Origin: Phanerochaete sordida
Taxonomy: Eukaryota; Basidiomycota; Agaricomycetes; Polyporales; Phanerochaetaceae
Direction: 5' to 3'
Assembly (NCBI GenBank): GCA_019973155.2
Contig: BPQB01000027.1
Location: 1-64,000 of the forward strand
DNA: 64,000 nucleotides
Part shown: positions 20,892 through 32,501 of the stretch, piece after piece
Layout: the number at the start of each line of letters is the position of its first letter
Numbering within the stretch: position 1 is the first letter of the stretch
Translations under genes and position numbers: made by a program
Notes under the pieces: generated by a model
Database searches by the model: none
Told to the model about the DNA's origin: nothing
What the model saw: the letters and a program-made list of their open reading frames with translations, nothing else

Positions 20892-22130
20892 TCATACTCT
20901 GCCCCTCGTTGCCATCTGTCCAAAATCAAGGAATGTGGTAGTGGTACGACGTCTTTCTGCTTGTGAATTCAGCGCTAGCATTTTAGATAGCTTCATTACC
21001 AGCGCACATAAGACAGAGCCTGCATGTGGCAACTGCTCGGTCAGCGCACTGGTGATTTTGCTCTGTAGCTTCGTTATAACTTGGGCCATCTGGTCGTCCC
21101 TGTAGAGCACTGCGAGCTCTGCGTCCAAGATGTCCGTGTACCTGCAGCGGGTAAAGTGTGTGAGCGACAGTGTACCCACAACAGTATAGAACGCACGTAG
21201 CCTAGAACTGCGAGAATAGCTCGTCAACAAGACATGACGATGACAGACTCTGTTGGATCGCCTTCAAAGCAAGCGCTTTCAGCTCTGTCAGACCGATCTA
21301 GAGCACATCATTGACTATCAGATGGTAATCAGATACGTGTAATATGGTATCTATCATATCTGCTAGTCGATACATCGACTTCGGGGAGCAAATGGCGGGG
21401 AGTCCGGCGTGCGTGCGTGCGTGCATGTCGCGGGCGGCGAGGCGCTTGTCGAGTCCATTTGACCGCAGAGGAGCGAAGTTGATCTGCCCCGTATATAAGA
21501 AGAATACGAGAGCATGCCAGCCAGTGTTTTTGCCTAGTCTTAGAAGCACATTAGGCGGGGCACAGTGACGTACGTTGTCGCGGCTACATCTGGAATGTAT
21601 AGCGTATGCTTGATGCATTTTGCAATTACCGGGTCCTTACCTGGAGAATTTGTAGTGGGTTTCAGGCGATTGGCCTGTACATAGCATTGTTCAAAACTTT
21701 TACTCAATTCTACCGGATTTTACGCCTATACATGGTAGTGAGCGCACCTTTTCCGCACTGGACCCGACAGACGCCTCGGAACCGAGCTCGTCTTCGAGCT
21801 TTTCATCGTCGTCTAGATCGCTATCGTCTTCATAGCCATAGTCTGTGCTCGTTACCGGGATCTCATCCGTGGCTGAGAAGCTGCCGTTGAGCTCTAGATG
21901 GGGTGCGATGACGACGATTGTCAGCCTCTGCCAGTTTATGTAAAGGACGTACGGGCGGCAAAGTGGGAGGAGGAGGCCTTGAGAACTGCGCTGCTGGCGT
22001 ATACAACGTGCGGGTGCCCCACGACTCCGTCAGGCATGCGACGCGAGAAGAGGTAGTACGCGGTGTCAATGAATGATCCGCTGGAGATCGAGCCGGCAAG
22101 CGCGTCCCGTGAGGAACATTGGGATCGAGC
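20892..22130 (-). pseudogene. Degenerate fifth BTB/POZ-type gene, copy e
   Basis: Blocks of the BTB family plan occur in order on the minus strand: DALAGSISSGSFIDTAYYLF and VLKASSSHFAAR (about 21950-22110), an acidic linker DDSDLDDDEKLEDELGSE (about 21770-21840), FFLYTGQINFAPL and CSPKSMYRLADM (about 21360-21520), GLTELKALA (about 21270-21300), and YTDILDAELAVLY with EQLPHAGSVL (20892-21140). No in-frame ATG precedes the first block, and the fifth exon meets TAG unless a weak GTTCTA donor is used. I therefore call it probably non-functional. It is more diverged than copies a-d and lies outside the inverted duplication. Confidence 0.55.
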
Positions 22131-23376
22131 ATAGTCGATGGAGCGGGAGCTTGAGTGTTGTGACGATCCGCATGCAACGCCGAAGCATATATAGCTTGCT
22201 ATCTGGGGGCGCTGGAAAAGTCTCGTGCCAGTCTACTCGACGTAACTTAATCTAGAGCGATGCCCTCGGACTCGGCAAACTTGCTTAGAGCCATCGCTAT
22301 GTATTCAATGTAGGGACACTCGCCTAATGCTCTTTCCAAGCTCCAGCGGACGGTCAGATTGCGCACAAATTATGACCTAGTGTGGCGTTAACTCGTGATC
22401 AGGTCGCATGCCAAAAAGATCTCATAATCACGCTGAAAACGCATGCTACGATATGCTGCGTATGTAAGGCTCGATGTCGTCGCCAAAGCTTGATATTTCA
22501 AGGGCAAGATAATACCTAGCGGATAGAACAATATTTCCTCATTTATTCACTACCACAAGGTGCTTATGGCAAAATAAAGAGATGAACAAGGCGGACTCCT
22601 GGAAATGTCTAGTACACAACACCGTCGCACCACTTCCAGATCGATGCGGATGCGGAGTTCTCTGCCGAGCTTGCATTGTGAAATGATCCGCTGCTACGCC
22701 GACACACCACGCCAATCATTTTCACCATGAAATCAGACCTTCCGTACTAGATTTCCACGATATCTCCGTGGAGGATCGCATTCAGCCGTAGACTCGAAGG
22801 CGAAGGCGGCCTGCGCGAGCTGCTCGAGCCAATCCTTTTTTAGATATTGCTCTTTGGGTGTATGTGATGCCCCACCTGAGGCATATAGGCCGAGTGCGAG
22901 TCTCGCAGTCTGCTTATGGAACGAGTTATTCGATGTTTCTGTGCTTGGTGAAGCGGGTAGGTAAACTCGATGTGAACCTGCAGCACCGCGACTTTGCTAA
23001 TGCGGTCCGCTGCGAAACTGGTATTGACACCGAAATCCTGATGACATGCAGAACGGTGCGGAAAGTTTGTGCTAATAATAACGTCTTGGCACGGTTTCCG
23101 CTTCCTGTGGGAAGGCATTGAATAAGAGATGGAGTCTCGCATGCTATCATGAAGGTTTGGACGTTGGAGCGGTCGCAACTTCCTGATCCCGCGCTAATCT
23201 TTGGGACGATACCATGCATGGTACTCGGCTGCCGTACAGTCAGAGCCCAAGGAAAACGCCGTAGCTTCCCAGAGTCCGCGGTACATGCCGGCAAATGAGC
23301 CAAGTCGTCGCTATCGCCCACCGCTTGCCCTCTTACCACCATCTACACCCGCATCCGCCCCAGCTCAGGGAGCAGG
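22131..23376. other. Intergenic, nothing recognised
   Basis: About 1.25 kb. A TATATA sequence at about 22187-22192 lies just upstream of BTB copy e. A plus-strand frame at 22858-23121 is open but unrecognised. Confidence 0.35.
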
Positions 23377-25279
23377 ATGTGAGTCGTCATTACGTGTGCT
23401 GCTATGATGGGGCTTATCTACCCACAGGTCGTCGCCTGAGGATCCCTACTGCTTGGTTGCTTTGGTCAAATGTACGACACAACGGCTCATTTCCCGAATG
23501 GCTTATGCTGATGTTAGGCCCGTATGGGCAGCTCTGCAGATCTCGGGTCTCGCAGACCGAGAGGTCGGCATGTTCGTCACTATATCTGTTGATGAAGAGC
23601 AGCAGGTGACGACTGAGCCTGCCACGGAAGCTCGCAATCCCAAGTGGGAGTTTGACAGCCCCTACATCACACTGTAAGATCTCGCTGAGCCGTACATGGC
23701 TATCCGGCTGTCCTGACTGATCTTGACTGATGTTAGGATGGTATATCCTTCGTCCACTATTTCGTTCTCGCTCTATCGGCATCGGCAAAAATGGGTTCCA
23801 GGGGGCGATAAGCTGCTGGGTCGGGTCGACGAGAAGCTGACAACCATCCTTGCAAAAGGCGAGTGCTTTCACGCTATTACTCCGCTGGTTACGTTACTCA
23901 CATCTCAGGCACTCTCCTCCGATCCATTGTACATCAGGCAGCGCCGGCGTGGCAACCATGGCGCTGGAAATTAAGACGCATAGACCTGGGCACGCTCACA
24001 CAGCGCAGCTGTCTGTCGAGCTCGTGATCGACTATTCTACAGATCCCGAAAAATTGCTGGACGATGCCGACGACAGATTGGAGCGGGAAAAGCTTGATGC
24101 CTTGACAAGGCCGCAGAAGAATCATGGCGTCATAGCTTTGGGGAATGCTATCGATAATCTTGGTCAGCTCGTGAAGTTCGTGGATGGCGTCATGGAGGTT
24201 TGTCGATTTCTGCTCTTTCTATGCACCACTAAGCTGACAGGTTCGCCCAGGTTCACCCGATGTGTAAGACAGCATGGATGCTGCTGTCGTTCGTCTACAA
24301 GGTCATATTTATTGCTTTGGGATGTTACTATGCCGATCCTGATGTTGTGGCACCTGTTAGGCTTTCAAGAAGCAGACAGTAGAAGAATATGCCGTAGTGC
24401 AGCTATCGCTGGACCTTTCAGACACTTTGGCACACGCTAGAAACTGCAGAGATATCATATCAACTCCCGGCGGCATTGACATCATCAGAGAACTCGTGCA
24501 TCTGGTCGCCGACTGCGCTTCGCTTATGGATGAGAGCATGAATGGCTCCAGGCTCTGTTCGTTGCTTTATCGGAATGCGGTGCAGTACCCCGTTGACATG
24601 ATTTTGCGCCCACAGTGCGCGCCGCCAAGTCCATTGTCAGTGAGACGGTACACAAGCGCACGGACAAATGCGCTCGACAGCTGAAGCGTCTGCGGTACAA
24701 GCTCCAGACAGCTTTCGAGGCCTCCACGCACAACGACTGTACGCGTTCCTCGCCGTTCCTTGCATAGGCTCTCTCTCTGACTCGGCGCACACAGTAGCCG
24801 AGATGAAAGCAGGCATCAAGTACATCCGGGGCAAGGTCTCGGCCCCCGCCCCGCTCACCTTTAACACGGGCTCGCTGCCCCCAAGGCCCAACCACCCTCC
24901 ACAATCAGTTCCACCGCCTTTGGCCACGCCAGACTCGCCCCTCAACAGCCCGCCCCCTTTTCCGACGTCTCGCCTGCCGCCTCTGCCGCCTTCGAGAACC
25001 ACGTTCTACCCGCACAGCCTCATAGACGGAATGCCCACGCCCCATTCGCCTTACCCGCCACCCCGGCGTACCAGCGCTGCTTTCCCTTCGCCTCCGGGGC
25101 CGCGGCCAACCCTCCCCATGCCCAGTGTCGGCGGCCACTACGGTCAGGTCCTGCCCGAAGCGCAGTACGTTGCTGAGCCTGACGATATTGTGTATCCCGT
25201 CGGAAGGCCGTCGGAGGAGTACGTGCAGAACACGGCGCGGGCGCGGGCGGCGACGCATCAGCTCTTATGGGAGCCGTAG
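23377..25279 (+). CDS. C2-like plus NLR-type helical N-terminal protein lacking NACHT, copy 1 (469 aa)
   Basis: Nine exons: 23377-23378, 23428-23464, 23540-23673, 23737-23858, 23938-24197, 24251-24301, 24361-24556, 24616-24738, 24795-25279. The ATG is split by intron 1 (AT before, G after), as in the tandem paralogue. Intron 4 begins GCGAGT, a GC-AG type. Residues 15-95 or so resemble a C2 domain (FVTISVDEEQQ, NPKWEF, KLLGRVDEKL). A helical part follows, with VHPMCKTAWMLLSFVYK and a LA-HAR-CRDI-PGGIDII pattern that recalls the segment before NACHT in agaricomycete STAND/NLR proteins. The protein ends in a proline-rich tail with VLPEAQYVAEPDDI and no P-loop. A role in innate recognition is inference only. 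Confidence 0.65.
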
Positions 25280-26521
25280 CTCGGTACGTGCCTGCGGTTC
25301 GCCATCTCGCTTCTGTGAGCTGAAAGAGGATCGCTTATAGACAATATCGTGGGCATCATGACCTGCCTCTGTAAAAATATTTGGAGATTGTCGCTCGATG
25401 TACTTTGTACGATGGTTTCAGCTGCCTGTAATTGGCCTGTAATGGTACAACTTCAGTTCGGATAATAATGCTAATCCGTATTTTGCATGCCTATAATGAC
25501 AGTTCACAGAGGGAAACAGCGCCACTGCTAGGGCCTGCTAGCACTCGCATCTCCTCCCAGTCGTTGTCCTTGACACTTCACAGTCCATCGTCGATGGCTA
25601 CATTCCGGGTGGGACGATCTCCCCGTCCCTCGGCTGCTCGTCCGCGAGGGCGTATTCAGAGAAACCTGCCCTATCTTCTCCGCCGTAGGTAAGAAGTTAT
25701 CAGTAAATCTCTATTCGTGATGTTCTGAGGCCTGACCATGCTTTGTACGACATCGGATAGAGGAGGTTCGAAAGCAAGCCCGGATTTCCTACAGATCGGA
25801 GCGCCCGCGGTGCTGCTTTGACGCGCAGACGAAGGCGCCGACTGCGGCACAGGAAGACGGCGCAGGCCAACGCTTTTCGACAGCAGCGCACCCAATCCTG
25901 CGACTACCACATTCCGGAGGGAAGAGTTTTGAGCAAAACAACACACTCTGCTACTTCCAGAAGGATATGTGGTGCTTTGGCATCACGCAGCCAATCGACA
26001 CGCATTGACTCTCATTGACCACGCGCTCAGACCGTCGTGGACTCGTGGCGAAGTCGCCATCCTCTCCAGGTACGCAATATCGTCATCCACTCGATAATCT
26101 CTTACGCCGCTCACTGAGATCTCCAGCCTGGCCGGATACTGTTAACACTGTGACCTCCACGTGCGTTTACTAAGCTGCGCCGGGCCGTTCACTGCCTTCT
26201 GCCCAGCACGAGCTGCACATTGAGACATCAAGACAAAGGTATGTAGCCTGACTGCGATTATTTATGCACCTTTACGTCTTACCATTGGCTCATGAGCTCG
26301 TACAGGCATTTGAGTTTCCTTCCCCGCTACCGCGACTCCAGCGATTTCATCTCGGATTGATATCCACAAGCACGCCGTACAAGGGTCTGCCGCGCTGGTA
26401 ACGCGTGGTGCGAGGTCATGCTCGCCGGTGTCTATATGTGATGCGCCTGGGCAGAGCAGAGGGCGCCATCAGCTCATCGCGGGTCTTCCTTTCTCTTGCC
26501 CGCACCATCGTCGGTCCTGCG
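25280..26521. other. Intergenic between the two C2/NLR-like genes
   Basis: About 1.24 kb. A basic, arginine-rich plus-strand frame near 25818-26018 and its antisense are open, but neither is recognised. No repeat was seen. Confidence 0.35.
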
Positions 26522-28416
26522 ATGTGAGTTCCCGTGGGCCATCCTCCTAGCGCGAACCTAATCCGTTACAGGTCTGCCCCGGACCAGCACTTCCTCATCG
26601 CGAAGCTCGCGGGTGCGTACGTCATGTTTTGCATGCCTCGTGGTCGCTCGAGGCTGACGGCTTTGTCGCCCAGCTCTGGAGATCCGAGGCCTGGAGGAGC
26701 GCCACTTCGAGCGGGAGGTCGATACCTTTGTCACCGTGTCCGTCGATGGGGAGCAGCAGCTGGAGACAGAAGTCGTAAGAAACTCTCTCAATCCACGATG
26801 GGACTTCACCGAGCCCCGCAAATTGTGAGGGATGCGCTACCTGTGTCACGGCTCGTATTCTAATCATTGCCACTCGCAGGATGGTGCACGCCTCATCGAC
26901 GATCACATTCATGCTCTATCGACGGAGGCGCAGCAGGAACATTCTCGGAGACAAGCTTCTGGGACAGCTGGAGGAAAAGCTCCATAATCTTGTGACTTAT
27001 CGTGCGTTCACATTTTGGTTATTGTCTGTAGCTGCGGATCTGATGTCAAATGCCGAAGTACAGCAGATAAGACATTCAACCTCCCCTACAAAATGAACTG
27101 GACGCATTCGCAGACGGCGTCAGTGTCCGTCGCGCTCGACGTAGACTACTCCTCGGACGCGGAAGAGGTGCTCGACCATGCCGAAGAGAAGTTGCACGGC
27201 GCGATTTTCAAGACCGTCGCAGGCCATGCTGGACCAATGGCCGAAGCCTTGAACGCGCTAGGACATTCGATTGAAAGCCTCGACCAGCTCGTGCAATTTG
27301 TAGACGGGATCGTCGATGTGCGGCGTCTTTTCCCCCTGCACAATCCCTGCAGGCTGATAGGCCTCTCCAGATCCACCCGATGTGCAAGGCGGCGTGGACG
27401 CTGTTGTCGTCTGTGTATAAGGTCAGCGATACTTGTGCAAAACATCAGACATGGTGCTCATACCTCTGCCTTCTCTGTAGGCGTTCAAGTCTCAGCGTGC
27501 ACAGGATGCCTCGATACGAGAACTCGCATTCGATCTGAAGGAGACCCTGGGGCATACTCGCCGCTGCAAGAATATCCAGTCCATCCCAGGGGCGCTGAAC
27601 ATCATCCAGGAGCTCGCGCGGCTCGTGGCTGAATGTGCCTCACTGATGGACGAGAGCATGAAGGGCGCGATGTTCAGTGCGTGGCTGCAGCGCAGGCTGA
27701 GCTGCGCGCAGGCCTGACAAGCCTCTCTCCCGCAGTACGCACCGCGCGATCCGCTGCGTCGCAGACGCTGTCCCTGCACACAGCCGACTGCTCGCGCAAC
27801 CTCAAGAAGCTGCGCAAGAAGCTCGAGCTCGCGCTGCTCGCGGCGATTCACAACGATGGTGAGCACCGTCCACGGTTCCTCGCCGTGCCCTGGCTGACGG
27901 CGCGTAGTCGCCGAGATTCGTGAGGATATGAGGGCCATCCGAAATCAAGTCTCGCGCGCGACGCTTCGACGCGCAGCGACGCCCCCGCCTGCAGACTGTC
28001 ACCACTGCGCGCACAGCTGCACATCGTACTCGCAGCCCACCTCACCGGCGCTACTCCCCGCCGGCCTGCCCGCGCTCGCGTCCGTCGCACCGCCCTTCCC
28101 CGTGTACTCGCCGCAGCCACCACCACCCCGCGTGCCGCTCGCTGAGGGACCGCCGAGCATGCCCTCGCCGTCATCGACGCATTCGTCGCTCGCGAGCTTC
28201 TCGTTCTCGCCGCCTGCGGGCGTCACCCCGATGTCCTCGCGCTCGTCGCTGGCGCCGCTGCCGGACAACGAAGAGCACGCGGGGACGCTGTGCAAGCGCG
28301 TCTTGCCCGACGCTCCGTACGTCAAGGAGCCGGAGGACATCGGCGCGCACGGAACCGGACCGAGTCGCCAACAGAGTAAGGTGTCCCAGGCGGCGTACCA
28401 GATGTTGTGGGGCTGA
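26522..28416 (+). CDS. C2-like plus NLR-type helical N-terminal protein lacking NACHT, copy 2 (481 aa)
   Basis: Nine exons: 26522-26523, 26572-26612, 26674-26824, 26880-27001, 27067-27317, 27371-27421, 27481-27676, 27736-27858, 27908-28416. Exons 6, 7 and 8 have exactly the same lengths as in copy 1 (51, 196, 123 nt) and all phases agree. The start codon is again split by intron 1; read unspliced, ATG is followed directly by TGA. The C2-like region carries FVTVSVDGEQQLETE, NPRWDF and NILGDKLLGQLEEKL. The helical region has IHPMCKAAWTLLSSVYK and ARLVAECASLMDESM. The proline/serine tail ends with VLPDAPYVKEPEDI and QMLWG, a motif shared with copy 1. No ATPase or effector domain is present. It ends 123 bp from the convergent TRP4 gene. 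Confidence 0.7.
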
Positions 28417-28539
28417 GTGGGCGGTGGTGCTCAGCTATATGCCCATGTTCATATGCGTCTTCGCCACATGTACTTGTATGTGTAACAAGTAGTATGCCTT
28501 TTAATCAAGATAATACAAGCAAGGATTTGGTGAACACGA

Positions 28540-29685
28540 TCAGGACGACACCTTCTCAGCTGCAAGCCTCCCTGCCTCCCTGAACTGATCAAGCGCCTTC
28601 CAAGCCTTGCCCGAGGTAATGCTGTCCAGCGCGAGCGCAACACCCTCCTTGTAGTCCTTCGCAACCCCCGCGACGACCAAGAGCGCGCTCGCGTTGATGA
28701 GCACAAAGTCGAGTACGGGTTTGAGCTTCTCGGGGATGGCTGCGCCCGACGTGAGCAGTAGCTTGAAGGTCTCCGCGTTCTCCTCCGGAGAGCCGCCCGC
28801 GACCTCGACCAGTGGGTGCGGCGCGAGGCCAAAGTCCTCGGGGCGGATCGTGCCCTCGGTGACCGTGCCGTCCTTGAGCTCCCAGACGTGCGTGGGACCC
28901 GCGCAGCTGATCTCGTCGAGCTTCTCCGCGCCGCACACAACGAGGGCGCGCTCGACGCCCCCAGCATGGATGCTCTGCGCGTACGTGTACCCGAGCTCGG
29001 GCTCCGCGACGCCGACGACCATGCCGCGCGGGCGCGCGGGGTTAATGATGGGCCCGAGGACGTTGAACATCGTGCGGAAGGGCAGGGCTTTGCGGTACGG
29101 CGCGATCATCGCGAGCGCGGGGTGGTAGTGGGGTGCGAGGATGAATGTGAAGGGAACGCGCGCGATGGGCATCGGGGTGTCGGGCGTGGGCGCGGTGAAG
29201 AGGCAGCCCAGCGACTGCAGCAAGTCGGCCGAGCCAGACGACGACGTAGATGCCCGGCTTCCGTGCTATGTGCAAGTGTGAGACGTAGTGTAACGGTCGA
29301 GAGCTCCAAGACGCACCTTGATTACACGAGCTCCTGCGCCTGCCGCGACGATACCGGCAGTCGTGCTCACATTGAATGTGTTGTGCCCATCTCCACCTGT
29401 CCCAACGATGTCCACCACAAAGTCGGTATCGGCATCCTGCACTGCAGCCTTCAAAGAGCGTCCTCTGAGGACGTCTGCAGCGGCAGCAAGAGAGTCGGGC
29501 CTTCGCTCGACCCTGTTGACGTGCAAAGCGGTCAGGAATGCGCCGATCTGCTCGGGGAGGACGGTGTTTGGCGTGAAGATGTGGTCCAGGGCCAAACGAA
29601 GGTCGTCTGGCGAGAAGTACTCTGGCGTATGCACCAGTTTCTTCAGCAAGGGCTTGAACGAGTCCGAAGAGTACGACGAGGACAT
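28540..29685 (-). CDS. TRP4: Anthranilate phosphoribosyltransferase
   Basis: Two exons (29317-29685, 28540-29265; 51-nt intron) give 364 aa, close to the usual fungal length. The enzyme joins anthranilate and PRPP in tryptophan synthesis, in the cytosol. The PRPP-binding glycine loop GTGGDGHNTFN lies at about residues 95-105, followed by VSTTAGIVAAGAGARVIK and, across the intron, HGSRASTSSSGSADLL. Later conserved blocks are FNVLGPIINPARP, GVAEPELG and LVVCGAEKLDEIS. ATG 29685 is the first in-frame start; upstream codons are not ATG. It shares a 384-bp divergent region with the AP-2 sigma gene. Confidence 0.93.
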
Positions 29686-30069
29686 GGTGGGCGAGTGCAA
29701 AGTTGTCGACCGGTGGGGACGGACCTATCCTGACTCACTCTTCAGCTTCTTCTACTGCCGACTCTCACACCCATCTCCGCATCTGTGATGCATCGGTTTG
29801 TTTGGAATGATACTGGCAGACGTCGAAGACACCGGATGCAGTGTTACAGTGTATAGCGAGGAAGAGTTCAGCCATTTGCCGTTGAAGGCGAAAGGTAAGT
29901 CATAAGCAGCGGTGATTAGATGAGCAGTAAGTTTTGCTTCAAATCAGGGCTTACTGCCGTCATATCGCTCTTTGACCGAAGTAAGACAAAGTAAGCCAAG
30001 CTCTTTAGTTGTTTCGTGACTACTTTCTTATCCAGCTTTAGCCCGAGGATCTCACGTTGACCCCGCACC
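29686..30069. promoter_or_regulatory. Divergent intergenic region between TRP4 and APS2
   Basis: 384 bp separate the two start codons, so it should hold both promoters. Between 29893 and 30000 it has several GTAAG/CTTAC pentamers, including AAGTAAGACAAAGTAAGCC, a pattern repeated in other intergenic regions of this window. No Gcn4-type site was identified with confidence. Confidence 0.4.
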
Positions 30070-30774
30070 ATGATCAGGTTTATCTTGGTACAGGTCGGTA
30101 TGTCTTCTTACGTGGGCTATACATACTGCGTTGATACTATTCCTGCTCGCAGAATCGCCAAGGAAAGACCCGTCTTTCCAAGTGGTATGCCCCGTACGAT
30201 GACGACGAGAAAGTAGGTTGCCTCCGCGCGACCGGTCGCTGTCCCGGCTGAGGCTGCCTCTCAGGTCCGCCTTCGCGGAGAGGTCCACCGTCTAGTCGCT
30301 CCTAGAGACCAGAAATACCAGTCGAATTTCGTCGAGGTGCGCTGCGGTATCTCTGGCACGCCGTGACGACCGGCCTCAACGAAGGACCGCACAGTTCCGC
30401 AACCACAAGCTCGTCTACAGGAGATACGCCGGCCTGTTCTTCTGCGTCTGCGTGGATGCCAATGACAACGAGTTGGCGTACCTTGAGGCCATCCACCTGT
30501 TCGTCGAGGTTCTCGGTACGTCATTACTACATCCGTGAATGCTGCATACGCTGACTGAACGTTAAGACTCATTCTTTGATAACGTCTGCGAGCTGGACCT
30601 CGTCTTCAACTTCTACAAGGTAGGTGATGCGTATTTAGAGCACAGCTCTGTCATACTGATGTCGCTATACAGGTTTACGCTATCTTGGACGAAGTGTTCC
30701 TCGCAGGGGAGATCGAAGAAACAAGTAAGGATGTGGTGCTTGCACGGCTAGAAGAGCTGGAGAAGCTGGAGTAG
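30070..30774 (+). CDS. APS2: AP-2 clathrin adaptor complex, sigma subunit
   Basis: Six exons (30070-30093, 30153-30212, 30265-30336, 30395-30515, 30567-30619, 30673-30774) give 143 aa, against 142 in mammals. The small subunit sits in the AP-2 core at the plasma membrane and contributes to dileucine cargo binding in clathrin-mediated endocytosis. The sequence is near-canonical throughout: [72 protein letters not shown]-2 rather than AP-1 is favoured by the [16 protein letters not shown] block and the short ending after [13 protein letters not shown]. Confidence 0.93.
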
Positions 30775-32501
30775 ATCATGGACTGGACTATCTTATTGCG
30801 TGCGTGGCTATCTTCCTGCGTTCGTTCTACCCCAGATGGCCTGACGAACACGCGTGCAGTTCTTTCAGGATTATGTGTACCTATAGCGAATCTTCAAGAC
30901 AACTTAATGGGGATAACATTACCTACGCACCTCTGCGGCTCGTGTCTTCAGAAGTTTATCGGTCCAGCTTCTTGGTCGTATCGAGCCTGCGCCTCTGACG
31001 CGCTGTGCCCGCCGGCTCGGCCCAGCCTTCGTATCCACGCCTTTTCCAGCTGTCGAAGGCCCACGAGAATAGCGCACCGCAGGCAAGTCCACGTGTCGTC
31101 CCGCCTGACCTTGCTTAGGCAACGTCGTCGTGCTCCATATGCGCATTACTTCCCAGACTCCTGAGACAGCCCGGCACCGACCACTGCCATGGCTCAGCCG
31201 CTCGGCCATCTACGTGCCTATCTCCCCACACCATCATCAAAGCCCTCGATTCCTCACTGTCCGGAGCTATCATTCAAATTCAGGCTCGCTGTGGCCAATT
31301 GTGTGGTTCCTCGCACTCTCACGATCGAAGTCGGGGCTGGAGGATAATAGTTCAGCTTGTACGAGGCACCGTCATAAGCTTCAGCTAAAAGCTTACTTGT
31401 CGGCTGTGTCATTAGGACGCGAGTGGGAGGCATACGTGCGCTCCTAAGCCCAGCGGAGCGCGCTCGTCCCAGCCGCCTCGCGTGTCGGTCTTGACGACAC
31501 CGATGTGTCCGGTGCCGACGCTCCCTAGGCGGTGTTAGCATGGCTGCCATGTGCTCGAGACATCCCGAAGACTCTATTGCGAGCGAGAACTCCACTCAAA
31601 TCCGGCTCAGCCCAGCTCTAAGTGCCCACGTCGTTGCCAGCAGTGCAGACTGCATCCGAGAGACGTACACAAGTGCCTGGTCGGGTTCGCCGGCAAGCTC
31701 CCTGGAGACGGCGGTTCTCCGTCGACAGTGCAACAGGGGCCGCGCCCGTCCTGTTCAGGAAGTGGCTGCGTTGCGCGCCGGGACAGGCACGCCGGCGGCC
31801 TGGCCATAAAAACGGCCTCGCGAGGCTGAGGACCGCGCATCGCATCGTGGGGCCTGCCAGGGTGCAGCTTGGGAGTGCTCGGGTGCCCGAGTCGTGCGAC
31901 GACCAGAAACTGCGACGAGGTTCCCGCAGGACGCGGAGAAAGGTATGGCGTATGATGCTCGTGCGGTCGGCAAAGGCAGCTAATTCTCACCAGGACGCGG
32001 GGTCCGCTAGAAAGCCATACACGACGCAGGATCGTAAGTTTGTTCCTCGCAGACTGGTCGGACTTTCACGCAGCTATATTGGGAGAAAGTGGCTCACGCC
32101 GCATCCCTCATAGGCGGAGACGGCGTGCCATCTTGCGCTGAGGGTATCCAAAATTGTTGACACCACTACCCTCAAGGTAAGAGATGATGTCCGAGGCGAT
32201 GGATTGCTGAGGATTACTGAGGAGAGAACAAACAGTCATCTACCGAGGTAGATACGAGTCGCCTCCGGTGTATTACCCACCGACTCTAATTTCCTTCGTA
32301 CGTCATGGAGTACTGTGCATGGCTGCATCCACTGAATGGCGCACATTTCTCCATCTTTCACCCGCATTATAGGCTACTGTGGGTGCGGTGGTACCGACCG
32401 GATCAGAGGTCTGTTTTATTACCTTGTCTGAGCGTTCTTCTGCGGTCGCCAGCGACCTCCATGCTCACCTATTCCCACTGCGCAGCCCTCCTCACCAACG
32501 C
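30775..32501. other. Gene-poor stretch
   Basis: About 1.7 kb. Minus-strand frames between 31250 and 31990 are open in several phases without a consistent exon model, which could be a decayed gene. Nothing is recognised. Several stop-free GC-rich frames overlap on both strands and are not supported. Confidence 0.3.

Noticed and set aside
30775..32300. A gene on the minus strand from 31250 to 31990
   Set aside because: Frames change repeatedly with no acceptable splice sites and no recognisable domain; at most a decayed remnant.
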